NCBI RefSeq assembly: GCF_030272615.1
Contig: NC_081413.1
Span: forward strand, 564,696,510 to 564,760,509
Reading direction: 5' to 3'
Source of the DNA: Cryptomeria japonica
Taxonomy: Eukaryota > Streptophyta > Pinopsida > Cupressales > Cupressaceae
Length of the DNA stretch: 64,000 nt
Shown: positions 47,481-60,036 of the stretch, piece after piece
How positions within the stretch are numbered: the stretch's first letter is position 1
Layout of the letters: each line of letters opens with the position of its first letter
Position numbers and translations under genes: made by a program
The notes under the pieces: generated by a model
Database searches by the model: none
Seen by the model: only the letters and a program-made list of their open reading frames with translations
Told to the model about the DNA's origin: nothing

Positions 47481-50400
47481 AGTTTCTTCACAGCAGTGGA
47501 TACTTGACTCGGGTGCCTCTTATCACATGGGTTCTACAAAGTAGTAGTTTTATTCATTGGAGCCATCTAAGGTACCTCACATTTACATAGGTGATGATAC
47601 ACAAATTGAGGTTGAAGGGAAAGGTTCAGTTGACATGGATGATGGAACATTTGAGAATTTTCTTTATGTTCCTAACTTGTCTACCAACCTTCTCTCTATC
47701 TACCAAATCACTCACTATGAAAATGGGAAAAAGGTTGAGTTTACACCTGATTTAGTTGTGGTAAAAGAACTTGATGATGATGCCTTGGTAGTAGTGGGGC
47801 AAGTCAATGACAACTCAAGGCTTTATTCATTCTCCCACTTTGTGCCAAGTTCTCCTTATAGGGCCTTTCTTACTCATTCAAATTCATAAAGTAATCTATG
47901 GTATGAGCGGTTTGGTCACCTCAACTACCGATATCTTCAGTAGCTCAACACTAAAGACATGGTCACATGTCTACCTCGAATCAATTTTTCAGAGGGTGTA
48001 TGTTTAGGTTGTTCCATGGACAAGCATCCCGAGGAGAAGTTTGATAAGGGGAAATATTGGAGAGATTTGGAAGTTCTTCAACTTGTTCACAACGATGTAG
48101 CAGGTCCATTTCCAACACCTTCATTTAGCAAGGCCCGCTATGTCCTCACCTTCATTGATGACTACTCCCACTTCACTTGGGTCTACTTTCTCATTCATAA
48201 GAGTGAGGTATTTGACAAATTTCAGGACTTCAAGACTCGTGTGGAGAAGCAATCCGGGAAAGTGGTCAAGATTCTTTGTACAAATAATGGAAGGGAATAT
48301 GTGAACAAAAGACTTGATAATTTTTGTACATTTGAGGGGATTTATCTTCAGCATTCTGTTGCATACACTCCACAACAAAATAGAGTTCCAAAATGCAAGA
48401 ATAGAACTCTCAAAGAAATGGCTAGCTATATGATACATGCACATTCTATTGATCCTGCCTTTTGGGAAGAGGCTATTAGTTGTGCCACTCACATCTAGAA
48501 TTAGTTTCTTCACAAAGCTTTGCAATGTATTACTCCTTTTGAATCTTGGGCTAGTAGGAAACTGATTGTGAGACATTTCAGAGTCTTTGGGTGTCCAACA
48601 TGGGCTCGCATATGTCCACAGAAATGCAAGGCATTGGAACCATAGAGTAGGCTTTGCATTTTTGTTGGATATCCTGAGGGTGTTAAGGCATATAGATTGA
48701 TGGATCCTGAGACACATGAGGTGTTCATTGAGAGGAGTGTTCATTTTGAGGAAAGCTCTCCTCGCTTAGCCTCTCTACCTCCTCCACCTTCCTCTATTGT
48801 GGATAGTGATGCTAGTGATTCAGTTGATGAGACCCATTCAACTCCAACTCGCAGGGTTACACCTCTACAAGGTCCACTTGTAGTTGAGTAACCTCATTCT
48901 CCACCTCCACCTAGACCTCATTGGTCTCGACAGACAATTGAGTCAATGGGTTCTCTTGTTGGGGATCCTTCAGATACATGGAGGACTCGATCACAGCATC
49001 ACGACCTTCCACATGCATTCATTGTTATCGCTTCTGATTTACAGACATTTCGGGAAGCATCAGGGGTTCCTGAGTGGGACCAAGCTATGGAGGAAGAGTA
49101 TAGTTCCTTGATGAGGAACGACACATGGGATTTAGTCCATCTCCCTAAGGGGAGAAATATGGTTCGATGTAAGTGGATCTATCGAACCAAGTTTGTAGCG
49201 GATGGTAGTGTGGATAAGTATAAGGCTCGGCTTGTTGTGAAAGGTTTCTCTCAGGTTCCAGGTGTTGACTATATTGATATCTTTACGCTTGTAGCCAAGA
49301 TGAACTTCATTCGCTTGACACTTGCTATTGTTGCAGCTCATGGTTGGGTTGTACATTAGATGGATGTGAAGAGTGCTTTTCTTCATGGTAATCTTGATGA
49401 GGAGATTTATATGGATAAGCCACATGGTTTCATCTAGGATACTTCCTTGGTTTGCGGACTAAGAAAATCTCTCTATAGCCTTAAGCAAGTCCCCAGGGCT
49501 TGGTATGCCAAGATGGATTCCTTTCTTCTCTCAGTCAAGTTCACCAGGTGTCATTCTGATCCGAATGTCTATATTTTGCAGTAGGATGACTCACACTTGA
49601 TACTTGTTCTCTATGTTGATGATTTGATCATTACGGGGAGTACCACATTCATCATTAGCAGTGTCAAATCTGCTTTGCATGACAGATTTGCTATGACTGA
49701 CTTGGGTCTTTTGCACTACTTTCTCGGGATAGATATTTCACAGTCACCTTTTGGGATTACACTATCGCAACCCAAGTATGCTCTTGATCTACTTGCACAC
49801 TTTCATATGGCTGATTGTAAGCCTACCCCGACTCCCTTTCTTTCAGGAGTCAAGCTTGAGGCTCAGTGTTCTTCTCCACCAATTGATGCCACATTGCATC
49901 ATCAGCTTGTGGGTAGTCTCATCTACTTGACTCATACATGCCCTAATATTTCATTTGTGTATGGCATGGTTTCCTACTTCATGTAGGAACCACCTGAGCT
50001 TCATTGGAAAGCCACCAAACGCATCCTGCATTACATTCAGGGTACACATCACTATGGGATTTACTATGCAACATGCACATGACTTTGCTTGGTTGGTTAC
50101 ACAGACTCCGATTGGGCTGGTGATCTTGATGATCGTAAGTCTACTTCAGGTTACAGTTTCCACCTTGGTTCGGGCCCCATTTGTTGACAGAGCAAGAAGC
50201 AACATGTTATTGCTCTCTCTTTGACTGAAGCTGAGTATCGAGGAGCTGTTAATGTAGAGACTGAGACCATTTGGCTTCAATAGATTCTCATAGAGTTTGG
50301 GTTCACCACTCCACGACTGATAGTTCTACATTGTGACAATCAAAGTGTTATTGCAATCTTGAAGAACTCAGTCTACCACCAGTGGACCAAAGACATCGAG

Positions 50401-50547
50401 ATCCATATGCACTACATTCGAGAGTTGATTCAGGAGCAGGTCATTGATTTGTAGTATTGTCCTAGAACGGAGTAGGTTGCTAACATCTTTACCAAACCTT
50501 TCACTAAGAGTAAGTTCTAGTAGTTGTGAGCTCTCTTGGGGATGTAG
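47481..50547 (+). pseudogene. pol: Copia-2 pol: protease, integrase, RT, RNase H
   Basis: All domains lie in one frame, in Copia order. Protease has WILDSGASYH (47494-47525). Integrase has the zinc-binding region (WYERFGHLN to CLGCSMDKH), then NDVAGPF with the first Asp. The second catalytic site reads CTNNGREY (Asp to Asn at 48283), and the Glu site reads QNRVPKCKN (Glu to Lys at 48391), so the triad is lost. RT spans 49070-49980, with VLYVDDLIITG intact near 49605. RNase H has SDWAGDLDDRKSTSGY (50105-50155). More than ten in-frame stops, mostly at former Gln, Arg or Trp codons, interrupt it. It ends at TAG 50547. Confidence 0.88.
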
Positions 50548-50842
50548 GATGTCTCATTATGGGGGTCAACTGACTTCTCCTTCCTCTCTTATGGGGGGGA
50601 CTTTTTCCTCTTTGAGGTTTTGTTCTTCTTCTTTGAGAGTCTTTTGTACATTCATCTCTCTTTTAGGGGGGAGTTTTTTACCACTGGATTTTCTCCCTTT
50701 CTCTGTTTTTGAGAGATTGCATTGCATAGTTTTGCTTGCATTTCCATATTGTACATGGGTACCTATCTTGGCCTTGTAGCTGGGACCCATCTTGCATTGT
50801 TGACTTGAGTCTTCATTCCCCTAAGTTCCACTTAAGGGGGGG
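50548..50842 (+). other. Copia-2 3' untranslated region and polypurine tract
   Basis: Three G-rich tracts (near 50583, 50663 and 50835) lie in a CT-rich context; the last, CTTAAGGGGGGG, touches the LTR and is the likely plus-strand primer. A related copy of this region lies at 52560-52837. Confidence 0.75.
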
Positions 50843-51292
50843 TTTTGGTGTAAATAAATATTCATTATGGATATTATTACACTTTACTTAAGTTAACTTA
50901 GGATAATGCATCTCTTCGTAGTTTGGATATGAGACACTTAGGGAAGTGTGCACATAAGGATATAGCTTGTAGGATAAATTCCACCTTTTGTGGTCTTATT
51001 TTGCTGTTACACTCCACATTTGGTGGGTCATCCACCTCTTGTGGAATATTATATTATTTCTCCTACCTACCCCTAGTATTTATTACCTAAACTTACTTAT
51101 CATTGAGCCACATGTCATGATTGTGTGCTCGTATATCCATATGGCCTTGCCTATATAAGTAGGCCTATATTCATTGTATTGGTTAATCCAGTTGAACATT
51201 TGTATATTGATGTGAATATGGTTTTTTCTTGTCATAATTTTGTCTCTATTTTATACTTTTCATTGTTCCCTTGATCTTGGCAAAATCTCACA
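50843..51292 (+). repeat. Copia-2 middle LTR
   Basis: It runs from TTTTGGTGTAAATAAATATTC (the second base is T where the other LTR has G) to GGCAAAATCTCACA. TATATAAG at 51152-51159 is the probable promoter. It is followed by TTGTATTAGAGCC (51294), a decayed initiator-Met-tRNA primer site. Confidence 0.85.
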
Positions 51293-52837
51293 TTGTATTA
51301 GAGCCATTAGAGTGTCATTGGTTTGTCAATTGAGAGAAATTTGATGCTATTTGGGGTTGTATATTTTGGAGCTTTCTATTGCAGCTTATTATTGAAGCTT
51401 GATGGGTCAAATATAAGGTCACCATTAGATTGAGGATGTCCAAGAAAGTTAGTTTTGCCTTTTGTTTCATCCAAATCGAACTTCAGAGGCCAAATCTAGA
51501 GGCATTTGAAGTTTGAAGCTATAGCGGAAATTTTCCAAAAATTATAATTTTGCAGGCAATTTTCAAATAGTGATATCTTACTCATCCAGACTCCTTTTTT
51601 TGAGCAAGTTTTTTTGTTTTGGGGTATAATTTCATGATCTGTACAGTGGTGTAGGAATTTTCTAATTTTCGAATACAAGTTTTTCTGAAATCGTGAAATC
51701 TTGATTTTTACAACTTTGGAGGCTTCATTTGGGCTCATATGGACTCCTTTTTAGGTGCCATTATTTGTGAAAGTGCATAATCTACTTTCGTAATTTGCTA
51801 TTAGTTGTAGTGATTTTGAATAGAAATTATACTTTCAATATTTGGTCATTTTTGGCCTTTTTGGTACTTGTATTTTGCTTGGATCTCAGTTTAGATCACT
51901 AGCAGTATTTGTTGAAGTCTCTTATATCTCATTTTGAGAAGTTGTAATCATTGAAATTAGAAGTACACACTTTGCCATTATTTTCAAGTGCCAACATGAT
52001 CTTTTTATGGGGGGTTAGTTGTTCATTTATATCTCTTGGTGAAATTCCATTCGGAGGCATCTTCATCTACAATAGTCTACAAGGCTTCCTTGTTGGTGGC
52101 ATCATTTTTCATGTTTCCACATTTGAATATTTTATCATGATGTATGCTCTTGCTTGAGCAATGTTGTACTCGTACTATCATAATGTGCCACACCTCTTTG
52201 TATCTTGTTAATGTTGACTATTTGATGTAATCCTCTTGTACACATAGATTAGGAATATCTTGTGAGACTTGGTGCATGGCTCCAGTTGAGACTTAGACTG
52301 TACACATTTGTGCATGGCTCCCGTGAGACTTGGATTGTACCAATATTTCAGCCATTTATGAGTATCCAGATGATGCTCAAAGCAGGTTGTCTCCATGCCT
52401 AATCTTCATTTTGTTGCAGTGAGTGATTCATTGTCATCGACTTGGTACCTGGTTTTGTCACACTTTGACATTATTGGTACAACATTGGCTCTTTTTCTTC
52501 CTTATGAGGAGGTGTTTTTGGTCAACATCATTGGACCATCCTTGTAGGAGATTCAACATTGAGGGAGGGCTTCATGGTCTCTTCTTCTCTCTTATAGGGG
52601 GGGGGACATATTTTTGTTCTTTTCATTCATCATTGAGAGCATTGTGTGCTTTCATCATCTCTCTTTTGGGGGAGGGTTTTTTCCCATTAGTTTTTTCTCT
52701 CTTTCTCCATTTATGGGAGATTTCATTTGCATTTGTACATGGGTACCTAACATGGCAATGTAGTCAAGACCCATCTTGCATTGCTTAGTTGCATTGTAGA
52801 CTTTAGTGCATTCCCCTAAGTTGCACTTAAGGGGGGG
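51293..52837 (+). mobile_element. Internally deleted Copia-2 relative
   Basis: This begins with a decayed primer-binding site and leader (matching 27917-28384) and ends with a 3' untranslated region and polypurine tract (matching 50548-50842). No gag or pol lies between. It is therefore the interior of a second, coding-free copy sharing the middle LTR. The minus-strand frame at 51496-51738 and the plus-strand frame at 52423-52788 have no recognisable product. Confidence 0.75.
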
Positions 52838-53343
52838 TGTTGGTGTAAATAATTATTCATCATGGATATTATTACACTTTACTTAAGTTTACTTAGGCAC
52901 ATGCATTTCATAGTAGTTTGGGTATGAGACACTTGGGTGTTTGTGCTACATTGGGATAGTGTGTGTAGGAGAATTTCAACCTTTTATGGTGTGATCTTGT
53001 TACTACTTTATCATATTAACTTATTGTGGAGTGATAATTCCACCTTTGGTGGGTGGTCCACCTCATGTGGAATATTATATTATTTCTCCTACCTACCCAC
53101 ACCTATTTCCTACCTACCCTTGTTTCTTATTGAGCCACATGTCATGTTTGTGTGCTCACATATCCATATAGCCTTGCCTATATAAGCAAGCTCATCTACA
53201 TTGTATGGACAATCATTGAACATCTTGTAACGATCCAGTTGATCATATTTTGTATCTTGATAGAATACAGTTTATTACTATCATCTATTTTGTCTCTCTT
53301 ATTTGTGCTTTCCATTGCCTTTAGATCTTGGCAAAATCTCACA
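52838..53343 (+). repeat. Copia-2 right LTR
   Basis: It runs from TGTTGGTGTAAATAATTATTC to GGCAAAATCTCACA. It has TATATAAG at 53179-53186 and an extra stretch of about 50 bp relative to the middle LTR. LINE-1 codons begin at the next base. Confidence 0.85.
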
Positions 53344-53534
53344 CCTTCCAATAACGATTGCACCTCTGCCATATTGTTGGTTCCTGGAGGCAATACAAAA
53401 GATTTGAATGCTTTAAAATTGCCCATATGGTCCCTAATACAAACTCTAGCCCCTGAGTCACCTGGGTTCCCTCTTGATGAACCATCAAAGTTAATTTTGA
53501 CAAAATATTGATGAGGGGGTTGCCATGAGATGTT
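53344..53534 (-). pseudogene. LINE-1 RNase H, N-terminal half
   Basis: The minus strand reads ISWQPPHQYFVKINFDGSSR, then GNPG and RDHMGNF, to NMAEVQSLLEG. The first catalytic Asp (NFDGSSRG) and the Glu of MAEVQ are present. The upstream end continues in the piece at 61402 (KVDRSNISWQ) through the 16-bp target duplication. The downstream end continues at 27916. It shows that LINE-1 existed before both LINE-2 and Copia-2 inserted. Confidence 0.85.
53519..53534. repeat. LINE-2 target duplication, left copy
   Basis: GTTGCCATGAGATGTT, identical to 61402-61417. Flanking bases differ on both sides, so the duplication is 16 bp, a usual length for LINE insertion. Confidence 0.9.
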
Positions 53535-53699
53535 TTTAATTAAAAGAGCACTAAGAACAAGGGCACTGACCCTGTACATAGCAGAACTATCAATCATAGC
53601 ACAGAAACAACACTATAACAACAATTAACAACACCAACCATAAAAAAAGAACCAAGTCTTTTTAATCAAAAACAACAACAGAAAAAACAAACTACAAGG

Positions 53700-55857
53700 G
53701 TTCCTTGCACACCCCAGTGGCCTCCATGGTACTCCTCCATTCGGTAGACAGGAATTTGTAGAGGTCCCTAACCTCCTATTTTTCCTCCTTAGTGTCAGTA
53801 TAGAATTCCCTCAATGGAGAGAGGGTGAGTGCAGAACTGTGTAACACCTGCAAATGGAATTTGTTCAGGCTCACCATTTGGGCTTCCCAAGTCTCCATCT
53901 TGTTCTTGAGTTGTTTGACCTCCTCCTTGATAGACTACCGATCAAGAATAGGGCCAAGGTTTTCAATTGTTTGTGTGATTTCTAGTACATCTATGCTCAG
54001 CTTTTCCATTTGCTATAGAGTAGGGGCCTCCTGGGGGTTCTCAGCAGCAAAGTCATCAGTAGTTTTAGTAGTCTCTTTGGGCTCGCCAGTAGGAATGGAG
54101 TTGTCAGTATCCTTAACCAGGTCCATTAGAGGGATAGAATGCATCACCTGTTTGGCCATTTTTAAATCCTTATCCAAATTTTCAGGATCTAGAGCATTGT
54201 TGTCAGGGATTTCCACACTCATAAGACCCTCAGTGTTCGCGTTCATAGGGGTTGTATCTTTATCATCAATGAGTTCCTAGGATTTCCTTTCAGGGGTAGT
54301 CATGTCAACAACACCAATAGTGGTCGGGATGATGGGGTCCCTAGTCATATTAACATTATCAACATCCCCATGAGGGCCTCCTTTAGTTTTAGGGCCCTCC
54401 CCCTTCTTGTCCCCAATGGGGTCCTCCTCAAAGTTCAGATTCTCAATAATTGAGGTCTTCTTCCTGTGGCCTTTGGAAGCAAGTCTGGAGGATCTCCTTT
54501 TAACCTCCAAGTCTGGGGAAGGGTTGTCGTTCTCAGATTCTTTAGCTGAATAATTGTCATCATAGACAATGTGTTTGTGTTTAGTGGGGGTTTTGTTTTT
54601 TCCCTTGGATAGGGAGCGGGAAGCACTAGGGGAGATAGGTAGAGTTAAGCTAGGGGAGACTATGGAAAGAGAAACAACTGAGTCATAGGTAGGTAGGGAC
54701 ATGGTGGTTATGGAAAATCCCTCCTGGGGATATTGGAAGAATCAAGGGAAAGCCAGAGACAAGGTTGTGAGCTGCTGGGGAGTCGGCATTGGGGGCTGAG
54801 AGAGAGAAAGATTCCTAGGGGGGCAGAGAGCCTCATGGAACTTATACAAACTATAAATAAGACCCTGGTGGAGGAGGAAAGGAGGCTTATCCCCATGCTT
54901 AGGGTCCATAGTTTCCTTAACAGAGCTCTCTAAGGAGTGCAACAAATAAAATGATAGACAAAGGAAATCATTATTGCGAAAGTGATTAAGGAGGGGCAAA
55001 TGGTAGTAGTAGAATACCTTATGCCTGCCTTCGAGAGTGATGTATTTCATGATCATGAGGTAGATTATGTTCCATAGGTTCTTGAGCTCCTCCCAAGAAA
55101 ACCCACCTTGCAGCTTGACAGGTTCCTCACGGTTGTGGAAAAACCATTTCAAACCCTCACTGTTTGCAACATGACTGGTACACCTCAAGAGACGACCATC
55201 CAGGGTCAACTTCGTAGCTTGGGAAATGGTCTCCTCAGAGACATAAAAGGTAATGCCACCAACTGAGACCCATCTTCGAGACTAGGAGGAGGTGAAAGTA
55301 GCTCATCATGGTCCTTCAGGCAGTCTAGAAAATCAGCAATTCCACCTTCAACACAGAAATTCCCGACAAGAGGGTTGTTTTTAAAATCATTCGGATTGTC
55401 CAGTTCATATCTCACTCTGTCACCCCCCATTTTGTCTACCAACAAAGCTTCCTTAGTCATAAAATAGATGAAGTTGCAGAGACCCTTCGAGAAGCAAGCC
55501 AAGAAGATAAAATGGGGGATGTGCTAGCCTAGCGTCAATAAATGAGAAATGAGGTTGGGTGCATGGTAAAATAAGAAGTCACTTTTAGTAATGATTTGCT
55601 AGTTACAAGGCATTAAGAGCCAGCAGATACTGGCGATAGCCAACATGTTTCCAATCTAGTCGTACTTCATCATGGCTTTACAAGCCCAATTAAAATGCCA
55701 GCACAACAACGTGTGCGTCATCTCCATCCTAGCCAAATGAGTCATCACCTCATCTGAAGGGATCTGAGGAATATTCCCATTATTTGAATTATAAATCCAC
55801 CACCTCTAGACATGCCCGAGGGAAAAAAGGAGGGAGAGGGAAGCATTTAGAAACCAC
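53700..55857 (-). pseudogene. LINE-2 coding module downstream of RNase H, unknown
   Basis: Downstream of RNase H the minus strand remains codable for more than 1.8 kb. 55206-55850 has stops but also long readable runs (MTHLARMEMTHTLLCWHFNW, FCVEGGIADFLDCL). 54742-55209 reads GGFSWEELKNLWNIIYL, then ITLEGRHKVFYYYHLPLLNH. 54013-54702 is hydrophilic, with KRRSSRLASKGHRKK, a likely nuclear-localisation-type basic stretch. A heptad-like helix (EEVKQLKNKMETWEAQM) lies near 53890. I do not recognise the domain. It could be a captured gene or an element-specific third protein. Confidence 0.5.
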
Positions 55858-57381
55858 TCAATCATTAGTGGCGATCTTGGATTTCTCTTCTTGGAGGAGG
55901 AAGTTAGCATGGTTTGGGAGTGATTTGTGACTCTTCCAACATCTCAACCCTGAGAGGTTTAGGCCAATGGCTGCCATAGCGTCCACCACGTGGTTTCCTT
56001 CCTTGTAGATATGCATAACTCTAAACGAGTCAAGCCTAGAGATAAGCCTCAAGGTGTCCCTGATGGTTCCCTCAATTGTCCAATTAAGCTTATTCTGCCC
56101 TTTGACAAAATTATTTATGAGCATGGAGTTCCCCTCAATGTCCATAATTTTGATTCCCATGGAGAGGGCAATGTAGATTCCCCACACTAAGGCCATCTCT
56201 TTAGCCTGATTAGAGGAATGACCATTCAGGTTGCCCGCATAAGGAACAACGAGGGCTCCCAGATGGGATCTGATCACCCCACCACTAGCAGCTAGGCCCC
56301 CTTGGCAGCCCCATCAAAATTGAGTTTAAAATAGTAGCCGGGGGGAACCAGATCATGCATTGTCTTAGAAGTCTCTTAGAGGAGTCAACAAGAGAGAATG
56401 AGGGGGGGAGGCTCCAGCATCTGGAAATTCCCCAATCCCAGATAAAGGGGGGCTTGGATGCCATTCAAGTTTTTGAAACAGAGATGTTCTCAAGAATTAG
56501 ATTGAGGAACCGAGCAAACATTGTTTTCATAGAGGTCTCTTTGTCTCTGAATATCCTGTCATTTTGATCCTTCTAGATACACCAGCTAACATGGGGGGGA
56601 TCTACTTCCACAATTGTTGGATAAGGGGTTTGGAAGAGGGGCCCCAAAACTCCTAACACAGATTGAGCAAATTGTCATTCATAACCCAACTAATATTAAT
56701 TTTACTATAGACCATCCCCCAAAGCTCCCGAGTGAAGGCACAATGGAGGAAGAGATGGGTTGGACTTTCTTCATCATATTTCCAAAGGATACATCTATTA
56801 GGGAAATGAAAACCCTTCTTGACCAAGTTGTCTTGGGTCAAAATTTTATTGAGGAGGGCAGTCCACCAAAAGAAATTGACCTTGGGGAGGAGTTGGGGAT
56901 TCCAAACATCTTTCCAGATAGAGGAGACAACAGGTTCCCTAAGTAAGCTGGTGTAGGTAGTCCTGACAGAAAAGTCTCTAGAGGGGTCCCACTTCCAAAT
57001 AAGTCTATCGTCCCTAGGGAACGGGGGGAGAAGTATACCAGCCAAAAGCTTCTGGAGTTCACTAGCAGCAGGAAGGAGGAAGGGGAAGTCAACACAGTAG
57101 TCCTCCAAGGCCCTCCAAGTGTAATTACTGAAGTAGTCACTGACCCTTTCACCAAAGAAGCCTTTAGAGGCTTCCTGTAACCATCTCAGGAAGGGGGAAG
57201 AAGCAAGGGGTGTCTCCCCTAACCAACAGTCTTCCGAGAAAAGAATGTGCCTTCCATTTCCAATAATCCACTTCAAACCATGAGATAAAGGGTCCCTGCA
57301 TCTTAAGATGTTATTCCACATTTTTGAACCCCTACAAAGGTCCTCCTCTTTCAGGATAGAGGAAAACTCCGCATTATCCAT
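55858..57381 (-). pseudogene. LINE-2 ORF2, zf-RVT and RNase H
   Basis: 56653-57381 carries the zf-RVT zinc-binding region (LLPKVNFFWWTALLNKILT, then CILWKYDEESPTHLFLHC). RNase H follows in the same frame: FKLNFDGA near 56320, the Glu of QAKEMALVWG, IEGNSMLI where VEGDS is usual (Asp to Asn), and KEGNHVVDAMAA. The frame is shifted relative to RT, so at least one indel lies between. The RNase H active site is altered. Confidence 0.82.
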
Positions 57382-57399
57382 GTACTTAGCCCTGATGAT

Positions 57400-59093
57400 T
57401 CTACTCTAATCCGTACCCTTGTTCAAAAGATTCCAGGCAATTTTAGTCATAAGGGCCTTAGTGAATCTTGAGATCTTACGAGTTCCCAAGCTGCCCATGG
57501 CCTTGGGAAGACACACTTTGTCCCAACCCACCAAGGGGAGCCTCTTCTTTCTTCCATTCCCATCCATAGGAAAGTATTTTGAATGTTTTCCAACTTAGAA
57601 TCCATAGCCACAAAATCTTGAATAGGGAGAGAAAGTACACGGGGATCCCCTAGAGGGAGGAGGAAAGAAGCTGCAACTTTCCCACACTACTCAGGAATCT
57701 ACCTTTCCAGCCATCAAATTTTTCTATATTCTTTCAAGCATAGAGATCCAAAAGGAATTAGAGACATCCTTAACAGTCGATGGGAGACCAAGATAGGTGC
57801 CAGGGTGGGAGGCTTTTTGACAACCAAGGATTCTGTAGACTTTATCTTGGAGTTGGGCATTAGTGTGAAAGAAGTAAATGCTGCTCTTATCATAGTTAAT
57901 GTGTTGGCCAAAAGCCAGGGCATAGGAATTATAGAGGAGACACCAAAAAGGATCATATCATCAACAAATTGTTGTAGAACATTGGGGGGTGCCATAGAGG
58001 CAGGCTTGATACCTAGCAGAGGACCTTTGCGAACCAAAGAGTTCAGGTTAGAGGCCAACACTTCAGCAAGGATGATGAAAAGGTAGGGGGATAGAGGATC
58101 CCCTTGTTGTAGCCCTCTGGAGGCCCTAAATTTCTCTAAAGGGTTCCCATTTAGTAGCACATCATAGGTGATAGTAGAAATGAATTCCCCAATAAGTTTG
58201 ATAAGTTTGTCTCCAAACCCCATAGCTTTGAGAACTCTAAAGAGGAAGTTCCAGTTGTCCCTGTCATAAGCCTTGGAGATGTCAAGCTTGAGAACCATCC
58301 CCATCTGATGAAATTTATCCATGGAGTGATTAATCTCATGAGTAGAGATGACCGCATCAAGAATCCGATGGCCAAGAATGAAACCCTTCTGGGATGGGTT
58401 AATCAAAGGATCCAAAAAAGGTTTGAGCCTTTTAACAAGAACTATGCTGAAGATTTTATAAATAGTGTTGTAGAGGTTGATGGGGTGGACATCCTTGAGA
58501 GAAGATGCCTCTTAAGTTTTAGGGACAAGAGAAATGAAGGTGTGATTGAGTTTGTTGAGGAGCCTTCCCAATCTAAAAAAATCTCTAGCAACCAAAACAA
58601 CATCAGGGCCCACCACATCCCAAAAATCTTGAAAAAAAGTCATGGGGAAACCATCAGGACCTGGAGCTTTGAAGGGGCCCATAGAAAAAACAATAGACTT
58701 GACTTCCTCCTCAGAGACAGGGGCCAAGATGAGGTTGTTATCTTCCACCGAGAGGGGTGGTGGGAGGCAGTTAAGAAGGTCCTCCCCCGTAGGGTCCCCC
58801 CGGTTGTCATCATCTCGAAATAAGGTTGCAAAGTAATTGGTAGTCATGCGGCCCAAGCTGTCAATGTTGTTGACTACCAGATTGTTGTCATCCATAAGGG
58901 AAGAGATGTGGTTCCTAAGCCTATGGATAGAAGAAGATCTGTGGAAGAAAGTAGTATTTTTATCACCCTCTTTCAGCCATTGAGCCCTGGATTTATGTTT
59001 CCAATATAGTTCCTCTTTGTAGGAATTTTCCCCATTTTCTATGGAGGGCTGCCTCCTCCATATGGGTGGCTTCAAGGGAGTCACCTTGGTCAA
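57400..59093 (-). pseudogene. LINE-2 ORF2, reverse transcriptase
   Basis: The region begins with KSRAQWLKEGDKNTTFFHRS, typical of the stretch before RT. It continues with FKAPGPDGFPMTFFQ, SLVPKT, LKLDISKAYDRDNWNF (a catalytic Asp), SRGLQQGDPLSPYLFI and the active site QFVDDMILFG near 57955, which is intact. One stop lies after LVPKT at about 58511, in the same frame as the continuation. The thumb part becomes frameshifted after about 57714. It would perform target-primed reverse transcription. Confidence 0.88.
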
Positions 59094-60036
59094 TACACTC
59101 TTGTATAGTAGTTAGTTTACTATTGAGCTCCTTTTTTTGCTTGAATATATCCCCGAAGGTGTATTTGTTCCAGCCCCAGATGTTTCTTTTGACCAAGTCA
59201 AGCTTCTGGGAAATCCTAAACATAGGAGTACCAAATATGTTGGTACTCCACCATCTTTTAATGCAGTCCTTGAACTTAGGGTGAGAGTTCCACATAATTT
59301 CATACCGAAAAGGATACTTCCTCCTAGCAACATTAGTGGTATTCCAAAGGAGCAAGGAGTTGTGGTCAGAGACTGCTTTGGGGAGGGTAGTGAGCTTCAA
59401 GGCTGGACCAATTCTCCAATTACCCGAGATGAGAAATCTATCAAGTTTGATGTAGATTAGATCCTTACTCTTCCTAAGATTGGACCAAGCGAATTTTTGC
59501 CCCGATAGTTCCACATCCATTAATCCATTTCTGCCAATGAAATCAACTAGATCTGTCATGTTGTTAGAGTATTCAAGAAGGCCTCCCAGCTTCTCAGAGG
59601 GAATCAAAGGGGAGTTGAAATCACCCACAATCAGCCACTGAGCATTGGCATCATTTTGTATTAGAGTTGTTATATCATTTCAGAGAATTAATCTACCAGA
59701 TCAAACATTAGGTGCATAAACATTAACAAGGATGCAGGAGTCCATTAGGGAGGAGAGTTCAGAAACCAAAAGGTTGACTGAGGAGGAGAGAAAACTGCCA
59801 GAAAAATGGGAGGGGTCCCACATGGTGACCAAACCACCAGAGGCTCCAGTAGCCTCACTAATAAAAAACTTAGCACCAAGCTAGATTTTCCCAGCCACCA
59901 TGGAGAAGGAGGACACAAACATCTTAACTTCTTGGAGAAGAAGGGCCATGATTTTATTTTCAAAAATACATTTTTTTAGAGCATATTGCTTTTGAGGGTT
60001 ATTCAGGCCCCTCATGTTCCAAGAGAGGACCTTCAT
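58990..60036 (-). pseudogene. LINE-2 ORF2, APE-type endonuclease
   Basis: ORF2 starts at ATG 60036 with MKVLSWNMRGL, the usual beginning of plant LINE ORF2. The family's residues are visible in order: Asn of SWNMRGL, Glu of LLQEVK, VNVYAPN, Asp and Asn of VGDFNSPL, and Asp-His of SDHNSL. The nuclease would nick target DNA to prime reverse transcription. Stops interrupt it near 59883, 59703 and 59690, and the frame shifts around 59000-59090 before RT. Confidence 0.85.

Noticed and set aside
53535-53597. N-terminal extension of the RNase H frame at 53196-53597
   Set aside because: The first 20 codons are 3' untranslated sequence of LINE-2 that happens to be open across the target duplication; codons below 53344 are LTR sequence.
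53348-55502. Host RNase H gene next to an unknown host gene
   Set aside because: The joins at 53519 and 61402 and the target duplication show that both belong to interrupted LINEs.
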